This document shows, one piece after another, positions 41,658 to 48,668 of a DNA stretch of 50,216 nucleotides. The notes under the pieces were generated by a model. The model made no database searches and was not told the DNA's origin. It saw only the letters and a program-made list of their open reading frames with translations. Made by a program: the position numbers and the translations under genes. Each line of letters begins with the position of its first letter. Position 1 is the first letter of the stretch. This DNA comes from JBMOPD01 sp049323615 (GTDB lineage Bacteria > Bacillota > Desulfotomaculia > Desulfotomaculales > Desulfocucumaceae), in NCBI GenBank assembly GCA_049323615.1, contig JBMOPD010000049.1:1-50216 (forward strand). The letters run 5' to 3'.

Positions 41658-43052
41658 ATGCCGGGAAAGCCGGGAGCCGCCGTGCTGGCGGCCTTAAGCG
41701 GTGTCCCGTTTATTATGGTGCTGGGGAACTCCATGATTATTCCAGTACTCCCAGCCATCAAGGGCGCACTGGATTTGTCCGACCTCGACGTGAGCATGAT
41801 CATCACCCTTTTTTCGGTGCCTGCCGGCCTGATCATACCGCTGGCCGGTTTTTTATCTGACCGCTTCGGAAGAAAGGTTGTCATCGCTCCGTCCCTCATC
41901 CTGTACGGCCTGGGAGGGGTGGTGGCCGGGCTGGCAGGAGTTTACCTGGACAAGGGCGCCGCCTACTCCACCATACTGGGCGGCCGCATCCTGCAGGGCA
42001 TCGGCGCCGCCGGGACCGCCCCCATAGCCATGGCGCTGTGCGGTGACCTGTTCGCCGGCAAGGACAGGAGCAAGTCACTGGGCATCATCGAGGCGGCCAA
42101 CGGCTTCGGCAAGGTCCTAAGCCCGGTCCTGGGCTCACTGCTCGGCCTTATCGCGTGGTATGCCACTTTTCTTTTTTTTCCGGCCGTGGTCGTTCCCATC
42201 GTCATCGGCCTCTGGCTCCTGGTGAAGGAGCCCGATTCGAACCGCACCAACCAGAGTGTGGGCCAGTACCTGCAGTCTATCAAAAAGATATTCGAGAAAA
42301 AGATGGCCATGCTGCTGACCTCCTTCTTTGCGGGCATGACTGCCCTGCTCATACTGTTCGGCGTTCTGTTCTTCCTGTCGGAATACCTTGAAAACAGGTA
42401 TAACATGAAAGGGGTCATAAAGGGCCTGGCCCTGGCCATACCCGTTCTTTTCATGAGTTCAACCTCTTTTATCACCGGCACGCTGATCAAGAAAAAATTA
42501 AAGCTTATGAAATGGCTGGTTTTTACAGGCCTGGCCCTGATTTCGGCCTCTCTGGCGGTGCTGGGCATCTTCAACCGCAATACAATACTTTTTTTTATCG
42601 CTATTTCAGTGGCCGGGGTGGGCACCGGCCTGACCCTGCCCTGCCTGAACACCATCATAACCAGCTCGTGCCAGGCCCAGAGAAGAGGCCTGGTAACCTC
42701 CCTGTACGGCAGCGTGCGGTTTTTCGGAGTGGCCCTGGGACCGCCCGCCTTCGGGCTGCTGATGGGATATAACCGGGCCGTTATGTTCTGGTCGGCCGCC
42801 GCCCTGGCCGGATTGGCCGCCCTGCTGTCGATTTTCCTGATCAGGGTGCAGGACATGAAAAAACCCGCCACTACCACGGATGGCGGGGAGGAGGACCAGG
42901 GCGGGGTCAGCGTGAGATCGATCCCGGTCAAGTTAAAGGTCCCGGTTTTTGTCTTCAGCCCGGCAAAAAAGCCGGAAGCCGCCGGTAAAACAGCTTGTCC
43001 TGAAAAGCTTCCGGGTCAGAATACAGAGTCCAGGAGACAGAACCCGGAATAA
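41658..43052 (+). CDS. Major facilitator superfamily transporter, multidrug-resistance type
   Basis: This protein of about 464 residues is predicted to have 12-14 membrane segments. The first-loop MFS signature appears as AGFLSDRFGRKVVIAPSLIL, and RILQGIGAAGTAPIAMALCG corresponds to the segment-5 motif C of drug/proton antiporters. The substrate is unknown. ATG 41658 lies about nine bases after GGGGA; GTG 41649 is too near that site. The last 60 residues after the final membrane segment form a charged tail, and its final 20 or so (ACPEKLPGQNTESRRQNPE) are encoded by the dispersed repeat also found at 4796-4850. The native end was therefore probably earlier. Confidence 0.85.
   Translation: MPGKPGAAVLAALSGVPFIMVLGNSMIIPVLPAIKGALDLSDLDVSMIITLFSVPAGLIIPLAGFLSDRFGRKVVIAPSLILYGLGGVVAGLAGVYLDKGAAYSTILGGRILQGIGAAGTAPIAMALCGDLFAGKDRSKSLGIIEAANGFGKVLSPVLGSLLGLIAWYATFLFFPAVVVPIVIGLWLLVKEPDSNRTNQSVGQYLQSIKKIFEKKMAMLLTSFFAGMTALLILFGVLFFLSEYLENRYNMKGVIKGLALAIPVLFMSSTSFITGTLIKKKLKLMKWLVFTGLALISASLAVLGIFNRNTILFFIAISVAGVGTGLTLPCLNTIITSSCQAQRRGLVTSLYGSVRFFGVALGPPAFGLLMGYNRAVMFWSAAALAGLAALLSIFLIRVQDMKKPATTTDGGEEDQGGVSVRSIPVKLKVPVFVFSPAKKPEAAGKTACPEKLPGQNTESRRQNPE
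42991..43052 (+). repeat. Dispersed ~55-base repeat, copy 2 (heptad-type)
   Basis: CAGCTTGTCCTGAAAAGCTT and the following 35 bases match 4796-4850. The right part reads as heptads (CAGAGTC CAGGAGA CAGAACC). It supplies the end and stop of the MFS gene. Confidence 0.82.
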
Positions 43053-43067
43053 GTTTAAAATTTTTTC

Positions 43068-43090
43068 CTAAAAACCACCGGAAACGGTGG
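43068..43090 (-). terminator. Intrinsic terminator downstream of the DUF169 gene
   Basis: On the minus strand CCACCG-TTTC-CGGTGG is followed by TTTTTAGG. It lies about 190 bases after the DUF169 stop; the 43091-43279 stretch between contains no convincing gene. Confidence 0.7.
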
Positions 43091-43279
43091 CTAATCCTGC
43101 CCGCTGTGCGCATCATTAAGGCCGGCATGGCGCAATTACAGTTGAAGTTATACCGGTTTTCGCCCCGTGCAAATTCGGCAAAGTGGCAAGATAATATATG
43201 GCCTTTATTGCATCGATGAAAGCAAATATGGCCATTATTTTAAAAGCTAATTGCGCCAGGTCCTTTTTTGTCATTCTCT

Positions 43280-44110
43280 TCACCACCTGCTTATCCTTCG
43301 TCTGGGGATGCCCAGCCCCTCAATCTTTTTGCCTCGAGCCAGGTCCAGGTAAGCCGGCGGCATGCCGGGCAGCGGGTCGCACTGGGCGCCCAGGTGGGAA
43401 ACGGGGTACTGCACCCCCCGGGCGTACAGCTCTTCCAGGTTTTTCTCCACCTTTTCCACATACGACGGCGGCAGGCCGATGGCCAGTTCATCGTCCTGGG
43501 CGTGACCGTACCTTCTCTCGCCGTAGCAGGGGATGGCCAGGGACGGCTTTCCCGTCAGATAACACTGGGCGATGGCGTCGGAGCACGAACTTTCCCCCAC
43601 GCAGAAAAACTGCAGCCGCTCGTAATTCTCAAACTGCAGGGCGTTGATGATCAGGATCATCTGGGCCGGGTTGGCGTAAATGAGCACCATGTCCGGCTCA
43701 AAGGGACTGTATACCTGGGGGGCCAGCAGGATGGCCCGGTACTTCCCGGTGGGAATGCGGGGGATGGAATCCTCGCACTTCTTGGCGTCCTCCCTGGTTT
43801 TGCACCAGACCAGGCTGCGGAACGTCCCGTCCCTGACCTGCTCGGGGGGTTCCGCCAGCCCGATGATACTGGAGCACATCCCCGGCGGAAAGTCGGCGGC
43901 GGTGGCGCCCACCGTCCAGTCAAAGGTGCGCACCTGGGTGATCAGCTGGCAGAGGGTGGTCCTGCCGGCGGGGCGGCGGGCCCAGCGGTTGGCGGCAAGC
44001 GTGGCCTCGTCTTCCAGCAGCTTGATCCCCACCGGAAATGTTTTCAGCCGCAAGAGGGCCTCTATCTTCCGGATTACGGCGGTCCAGTCGGTGGACCTTT
44101 CACCTTCCAC
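43280..44110 (-). CDS. DUF169 family protein
   Basis: This protein of about 276 residues is recognised by KTFPVGIKLLEDE, the Cys in TTLCQLITQVRTFDW, FPPGMCSSIIGLAEPP, VLIYANPAQMILIINALQF, GESSCSDAIAQCYLTGKPSL and IPCYGERRYGHAQDDELAIG. DUF169 proteins are widespread in anaerobes and have no established function; the spaced Cys residues suggest a metal or cofactor site (inference). ATG 44119 abuts AAAGGAG, so GTG 44110 at nine bases' spacing is preferred. It is followed by a terminator and preceded on the same strand by a PHP gene. Confidence 0.82.
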   Translation of the reverse strand: MEGERSTDWTAVIRKIEALLRLKTFPVGIKLLEDEATLAANRWARRPAGRTTLCQLITQVRTFDWTVGATAADFPPGMCSSIIGLAEPPEQVRDGTFRSLVWCKTREDAKKCEDSIPRIPTGKYRAILLAPQVYSPFEPDMVLIYANPAQMILIINALQFENYERLQFFCVGESSCSDAIAQCYLTGKPSLAIPCYGERRYGHAQDDELAIGLPPSYVEKVEKNLEELYARGVQYPVSHLGAQCDPLPGMPPAYLDLARGKKIEGLGIPRRRISRW

Positions 44111-44170
44111 GGTAATCATCTCCTTTAGAAGAATATTTGCCGGAGCGGCCGCCCGCGTGTCCGGCTACAG

Positions 44171-44800
44171 CTATTTACCCAGATATTCCGCCCGGTATTT
44201 TCCCTTTTTCAACTGGTTGATCAATTCAGCCATATTCCTGACGGGCTTCTCAAAGACCGTCACGCAGCGCCCTATCTCCCCGGCGGAGTGGGCGTCGCTG
44301 CCTCCCACCCCGGGGATTGACAGCCTCTGGCTTACCTCCAGGGCCAGGCTGTTTTCTTTTTTGGTGGACTTGCCGCTGAATGTTTCCACCGCGTCCACCA
44401 GTTTAAAAACCGGCCTCTCACAGGCCTCCCGGACGGTCAGCTGGAGGTCGCCAAAGCCGAACATGAGAAAGCCGCGAAAGGGGTGGGCGTAAACCACCGC
44501 GCCCCCGGCCCGGTCCACCAGCCCGCGCAGTTCGGCGGCCGCCACCAGGCCCGGCTGGTCTTCGGCCAGACCGAAAACCAGCATGTGCCCCTCCCTGGTT
44601 TCCACCTCCATGCCTCCGAAAACCGGGAAATCCCACTTGGCGGACAGCCTTTCCAGCTCGGCGGCCGGCCACACCCGGCAGTGCTCGGTAAAACAGATCC
44701 CGTCCAGGCCGGCCTCTTTGGCCACCCGGACGGCCTCCTCCGGGTCAAGGCTGCTGCAGGGGGAAAGCGCGCTGGTGTGAATATGTAAATCTACGATCAT
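44171..44800 (-). CDS. PHP-domain metal-dependent phosphoesterase
   Basis: This 209-residue protein has the four PHP metal motifs in order: DLHIHTSALSPCSS, FTEHCRVW, VVYAHPFRG and GGSDAHSAGEIG. PHP proteins hydrolyse phosphate esters or phosphodiesters; the substrate is unknown here. The start ATG 44800 takes its ribosome-binding site from the heptad array (GGGGTTAGGGTA). The end of the preceding DUF2889 gene lies in the same array, so the two genes are joined by repeat DNA. Confidence 0.85.
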   Translation of the reverse strand: MIVDLHIHTSALSPCSSLDPEEAVRVAKEAGLDGICFTEHCRVWPAAELERLSAKWDFPVFGGMEVETREGHMLVFGLAEDQPGLVAAAELRGLVDRAGGAVVYAHPFRGFLMFGFGDLQLTVREACERPVFKLVDAVETFSGKSTKKENSLALEVSQRLSIPGVGGSDAHSAGEIGRCVTVFEKPVRNMAELINQLKKGKYRAEYLGK

Positions 44801-44823
44801 TACCCTAACCCCTAACCCCTGAA
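44801..44823. repeat. Heptad array CCCTAAC at the DUF2889–PHP junction
   Basis: CCCTAAC CCCTAAC CCCTGAA are three units in register. On the minus strand they provide the DUF2889 stop codon TAG and the purine-rich site ahead of the PHP start. Confidence 0.8.
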
Positions 44824-45264
44824 TATCATGCAGCTATTCTTCAAAAAGGTCATTTCCCGCAGCCGCTCCTTCAGGAAACCCTCCCGGGTCCGGCCCTTCT
44901 TTGATTCCTCCGGCCATCTTTCAAAGAGGGCACAGCGGAGGATGGCATCACAGCACTCCAGCAGCAAATTGGCGAAATGGCGGCACCCTTCCCGGCCCAC
45001 CTTCCGGTTGACCGTGCCGACCAGGCCGGGGTCGTCCAGCCGCAGGCCTACGGCGCTCTGCAAAACGGGAACCGCCTTGGGGCACTCCGGCGTGGTTATT
45101 CTTCTCATTTTCCCCTCTATGGAGGTTATTTCAAACTCCGGCGCCTTTACCCGGACATCAATCTCCATCCCGTATATATGGTCCTCCAGTATACCGTGGG
45201 CCAGGAAAACGTCCTGTGCGGGCCGTTCAACCCCTACCCACTTGGTCCGGCTAAACCCGAGCAT
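44812..45264 (-). CDS. DUF2889 family protein (copy 1)
   Basis: This 150-residue protein has the family pattern FSRTKWVGVE, AHGILEDHIYGMEIDV, FEITSIEGKMRRITTPECP and the C-terminal GREGCRHFANLLLECCDAIL. The conserved Cys/His set (C in ECP, C in GCRHF, ECC) could bind a metal (inference). DUF2889 has no known function. ATG 45264 has AGGAAAGGG nine bases upstream. It is a paralogue of 45381-45875. Its last residues are encoded by the CCCTAAC heptads. Confidence 0.75.
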   Translation of the reverse strand: MLGFSRTKWVGVERPAQDVFLAHGILEDHIYGMEIDVRVKAPEFEITSIEGKMRRITTPECPKAVPVLQSAVGLRLDDPGLVGTVNRKVGREGCRHFANLLLECCDAILRCALFERWPEESKKGRTREGFLKERLREMTFLKNSCMIFRG

Positions 45265-45332
45265 GTTCTCAATCCCTTTCCTGCAACATATGTATCGGCA
45301 TTTAACGTCTCCCGATGTTGAAATACATCAAT

Positions 45333-45367
45333 TATTCTGAATTCTGAGTTCTGTGTTCTGAGTTCCT
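45333..45367. repeat. Heptad array between the two DUF2889 genes
   Basis: TTCTGAA TTCTGAG TTCTGTG TTCTGAG are four seven-base units, followed by the variant TTCCTCT. Confidence 0.88.
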
Positions 45368-45380
45368 CTCCGAAGTAATT

Positions 45381-45875
45381 TCATTCCTCAAGTTCCACTC
45401 CTTCCCGCAGCGGGCTGCCCTCGGCGAAGGCGATGCAGCTGTTGACCAGGCGGGGGTTTTGTTCCAGGAATACTTTATAGGCCTCGACCATCTCCCGGCC
45501 TTCCTTGTCCAGGATGGCTTTCAGGGGGTCCACCGTAAAGCGCAGGATCACCTGTTCGCAGCACTCCAGTATCAGGTCGGCCAGCCGCGGGCAGCCCCCG
45601 GGCCCGCCCACCGTGCTGTTCACCAGCTTGATGATCCCCGGCCCCACCCGCAGGCCCACGGCGTTTTTGGCCAGGGGCGGCGCATTCCCGCACCGGTCCT
45701 CAAAACAGCGGTCAATCCCGGCCTCAATTGAAGTTATCTCCAGCCCCGGCACGGTGACCACCATCTCCACCCCGGCCGCAAAGGCTGTTTCCTCCACCAC
45801 TGCGCGGGCCAGAATGTTTCCGTCCGGGAGGTCAAGGGCGGTGCAGTGCTTGTTCCTGACGTAGGACAGAATCAT
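45381..45875 (-). CDS. DUF2889 family protein (copy 2)
   Basis: This 164-residue paralogue of the preceding gene has LPDGNILARAVVEET, VPGLEITSIEAGIDRCFE, AVGLRVGPGIIKLVNSTVGG and GCPRLADLILECCEQVIL. It keeps the ECC and GC motifs but has PRLAD where copy 1 has RHFAN. The acidic C-terminus (REGVELEE) is unique to it. ATG 45875 follows a purine-rich AGGAGGGGGAAAGGAG region. Tandem duplication is the likely origin; function is unknown. Confidence 0.72.
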   Translation of the reverse strand: MILSYVRNKHCTALDLPDGNILARAVVEETAFAAGVEMVVTVPGLEITSIEAGIDRCFEDRCGNAPPLAKNAVGLRVGPGIIKLVNSTVGGPGGCPRLADLILECCEQVILRFTVDPLKAILDKEGREMVEAYKVFLEQNPRLVNSCIAFAEGSPLREGVELEE

Positions 45876-45916
45876 TCTCCTTTCCCCCTCCTTTTTAAAT
45901 CTTTTTAATAACCATA

Positions 45917-45952
45917 CTTCTGCCTCCTGCCTCCTGTCTCCTGCCTTCTGTA
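45917..45952. repeat. Heptad array upstream of DUF2889 copy 2
   Basis: TTCTGCC TCCTGCC TCCTGTC TCCTGCC TTCTGTA are five units in perfect register. Confidence 0.92.
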
Positions 45953-46017
45953 AAAGCCAAAATTTATCTTACAGGCTAAATGTGCGGGAAAATGCCGGGA
46001 TGAATTTTTCCTCCGCC

Positions 46018-47502
46018 TCACTGGCCCATGGGCAGAAGGTAGAACCGCACCGGCCCGTAACTGTTGGGCGGCAGGGTGAAGCGCAGAATGTGGTGATGCT
46101 CTCCCCGCTCCGGGTAAACTGCAATCACCCGGCCGTAGCCATGGGGGCGCAGGAGCGAAAAGTCGGTGTAAAACTTGTCATAGTTGGGATCCCTGAAAAA
46201 AACGGTTTTAACCATGCCGTCAAGCCGGAAGGTGAGGATCTGGTTGTGCAGGTCGATAAAGGCCTCCTGGGTCGGCGTTTCGTCGCCCAGGGCGCCCTGC
46301 GCCACCAGTGCCACCGGGCCGGTGAGATTGAGGTCTATGGCATAGTCAACCCCGTAGTTCCCCCCGTTGACACCCTTTTTATCCCGGCCAAAGGGGTCAA
46401 AGCCGTTGCGCATCCGGTCGTTTACAAACACGTCGGCCACATACCCGGGCGCCCCGGGGTCTTCCCCCTGGTCGTTTTCACCGGCAGCCAGGGCAAAACT
46501 TGCCGCCCTTCCGCCGGCGGACGAATAGTTGACGGTAAACCGCTTGGAAACAGCCTCGCCCTGCGGGTTATCCGGGTAGCTGCCGGGCTTGAACAGGCCC
46601 CGCATGTGCTTCATGTCGTTCCTTCGCAGGGGCAGTACCCCACCCTGCCTCTCCGCCTGGTCGATGAAAGAATTCAGGTCTGCCCCCGGGGGCGCCAGAA
46701 AAGTCTTGATCCCCACCGATTCACCGGGGGCCAGGTCGCCCTTTCCCACCTGCCGGCCGGTGTCGGAATCAACGAACTTCAAATCGTACATTCCGGTTAT
46801 CCAGCCCCGCGGCCCCACGTCCCCACTGACCACCACCCGCCCGCCGGGAGGTATGCTGCCGAGGATCTCCGGCGGCCTGTTTTCCGAAAGGAACCACTGC
46901 TGCACCATATAGTTCCCCACCGCCGTGCCAAAATAAAGCGGCTCACTGTCCCCCGGCCTCACCGGGGCGGCGTCCTCCACGAAATTATACTGCCCGTCCG
47001 GGGACCGGCTGGCCGCCATAGCCCCCCGCACGGCATAAACGTCCAGTTTCCGGCCGGTGCGGTTTTCTACGGCAAATCCCGCGGTGGCCGGCAGATTTGC
47101 CAGCGGGCGCCTGGTCCAGTCGATCAGCAGGTTCATGTGGCTGAAAAGAACCCGCACCATGCCCGAAGGGGACAGCACGTCGTCCACCCGGCAGAGAATA
47201 CCCGGCTCAGTGGGCATCTCCGGCACATTGCTGAAGAAGAGGTAATATGTGTCGTCCAGGTCCAGTTTTTGCCCCGCGCTCAGCGATACCGCCGGAAACA
47301 GCGCCTCCGGCGGCAATTCCTGCCCTACGGTATACTTGCGGGCCACCGGGCCGGGGTCGGGCCCCGGACCCTGCTCTTCCTCCCGGACAGACATGGGCAA
47401 GGCCATCATAAACAGAAAAATGGGAAAAAAGGATAGCGGAAACAAAAATCTTTTCGGCTTAAAAAACAACATCAGTCCTGCTTTTATCCTCCCCACGCGC
47501 AA
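46018..47502 (-). CDS. Large exported protein of unknown function
   Basis: This protein of up to 494 residues has an N-terminal membrane or signal segment (about 17-37, FLFPLSFFPIFLFMMALPM). The long beta-rich extracytoplasmic part includes repeated proline/glycine turns, NRTGRKLDVYAVRG, GVNGGNYGVDYAIDLNL and a C-terminal ERGEHHHILRFTLPP. No catalytic motif is evident, and it looks like an exported binding or structural protein. TTG 47502 has GGAG nine bases upstream; ATG 47472 is an alternative with a poorer site. It stands alone, about 140 bases upstream of the DUF2889 pair. Homologues would be expected in related Peptococcaceae, but I do not recognise the family. Confidence 0.65.
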   Translation of the reverse strand: MRVGRIKAGLMLFFKPKRFLFPLSFFPIFLFMMALPMSVREEEQGPGPDPGPVARKYTVGQELPPEALFPAVSLSAGQKLDLDDTYYLFFSNVPEMPTEPGILCRVDDVLSPSGMVRVLFSHMNLLIDWTRRPLANLPATAGFAVENRTGRKLDVYAVRGAMAASRSPDGQYNFVEDAAPVRPGDSEPLYFGTAVGNYMVQQWFLSENRPPEILGSIPPGGRVVVSGDVGPRGWITGMYDLKFVDSDTGRQVGKGDLAPGESVGIKTFLAPPGADLNSFIDQAERQGGVLPLRRNDMKHMRGLFKPGSYPDNPQGEAVSKRFTVNYSSAGGRAASFALAAGENDQGEDPGAPGYVADVFVNDRMRNGFDPFGRDKKGVNGGNYGVDYAIDLNLTGPVALVAQGALGDETPTQEAFIDLHNQILTFRLDGMVKTVFFRDPNYDKFYTDFSLLRPHGYGRVIAVYPERGEHHHILRFTLPPNSYGPVRFYLLPMGQ

Positions 47503-47743
47503 CCCGTCCAGCTCCTGCCAAAACGATTACATAATTTTTTATTTTTCTACATAATGGCAGGGCTTTCCTTCCGGGAAGAAAAGAAATAGCTCCTCTTTAC
47601 CAGGTATAACGGACGCCGGGGACGGTTCTTTAATACACATCGAATGCGCGGCCAGGTGCTCCCGTAATTTCCAGTAAAAATATGAACGGGCCTTTCCGCC
47701 GGATTTAACAGAGCCACCGGACTGCCGATCCGCATAAATGGAG

Positions 47744-47778
47744 TTAAAAAAGGACTGCAAGCAGGGCAGTCCTTTTGA
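47744..47778. terminator. Intrinsic terminator of the 47794-48111 gene
   Basis: AAGGACTGC pairs with GCAGTCCTT around a 7-base loop. On the minus strand it is followed by TTTTTTT, and on the plus strand by TTTTG. Confidence 0.88.
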
Positions 47779-47793
47779 ATGTGGTCAAACTGG

Positions 47794-48111
47794 CTAGACC
47801 GTGACTCTTTCGACGCTGCAAACTTGTCTGAGAGGAATGATAATGACCCTGATGTTCTCTACAAAGGGAGTGGCCACGCCGGGTATAAAAGTAAGAACCT
47901 GAAAGGGTGTGGTGGAGGACAGCTCAATAAAATCGGCGCCTATTCTGGACAATGTTGCCCCAATGACTTTTTTACAGCAGTCCCCGCAGAAGAATTCGAC
48001 ATTTACTACCCTGTCCTGAAAGTCTGAATCAAGCCTCCCCGTAAAGCTCTGAAAAAAGACAAAAGTTCTTGTCAAATCAGATTCCGGTTTGACTGGATAA
48101 CTGTTAACCAT
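47794..48111 (-). CDS. Small unknown protein with a CGDCC motif
   Basis: This 105-residue protein starts at ATG 48111, seven bases after a perfect AAGGAGG, and ends just before a strong terminator, so it is very likely a real gene. The sequence runs VVNVEFFCGDCCKKVIGATL, then GADFIELSSTTPFQVLTFIP and VIIIPLRQVCSVERVTV. The alternation suggests a small beta barrel (KOW/Sm-like), as in several small spore-coat-type proteins, but that is inference. The CGDCC cluster plus Cys near the end could bind metal. It is monocistronic. Confidence 0.65.
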   Translation of the reverse strand: MVNSYPVKPESDLTRTFVFFQSFTGRLDSDFQDRVVNVEFFCGDCCKKVIGATLSRIGADFIELSSTTPFQVLTFIPGVATPFVENIRVIIIPLRQVCSVERVTV

Positions 48112-48668
48112 ACATATTCCTCCTTATCTGGAATATTTTATACAGTGTATTCATTTATGGTGGCATGTGTTACCGTATATGGTTATGGTTACCAAACCGT
48201 GTAAACCACACTGATTCTTATCCGGCGACGATTTGTTCTCCCTTCCGGTCAGAAAAAATTAATATGGGAGCAGGAGCAGTTCTCGCGTTCCCGCTCTGCA
48301 TTATCGGTGCCGAATTAATCCGAACCCAGCTCCAGCTTTTCCGAGGCGGGGGGAGTTGAATCCACTGTCCGGTCGGACGACCACAGGAGTTTCTCCAAAG
48401 CGCTGTGAAGCGTTTTCGGTGTTGCACCCTTGGCGGACGAATCCGGCCTCCGCTGGAACTGTCTTGATTGGTGTACCGCCATGCCTCCGAGAATTGTCAA
48501 AAAGTTAAGGGCCTGGCACCATCGATTCTGCGGCGTTAAAAACAGGCCTATGTTTGTACTCATACTCAGATTATTTTAATTAATATTTTTGGCGTATTCT
48601 GTGGTAAAATCAGGATGTATTCCGGAGTGGATGCATCTCGTTCTTTTATTCGACTATGAAAAGGATGG
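48112..48668. other. 557-base stretch without a supported gene
   Basis: It begins with the promoter region of the small gene. From about 48300 it holds a GC-richer segment (to 48560) that is open on the minus strand for 82 codons (start 48563) but has no ribosome-binding site. A phrase reading ALEKLLWSSDRTVDSTPP looks protein-like, and GGGCCTGGCACC at about 48508 resembles REP-type motifs. It may be a decayed mobile element; I cannot name it. The last 100 bases are AT-rich and may hold the promoter of the next gene. Confidence 0.45.

Noticed and set aside
43198..43647. Plus-strand frame after the MFS gene
   Set aside because: Its start has no ribosome-binding site and most of it is antisense to DUF169.
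20076..45952. CRISPR array interpretation of the repeats
   Set aside because: Units are seven bases, contiguous and degenerate, with no spacers; no cas genes are present.
45982..47436. 484-codon plus-strand frame opposite the large exported protein
   Set aside because: The minus-strand frame has a signal-like N-terminus and ordered beta-rich sequence. The plus-strand frame is Arg/Pro/His-rich without motifs. The choice is less certain here because the minus-strand family is unknown.
47539..47760. 73-codon minus-strand frame upstream of the exported protein
   Set aside because: It has no ribosome-binding site, no recognisable pattern, and it spans a REP-like motif; treated as noncoding.
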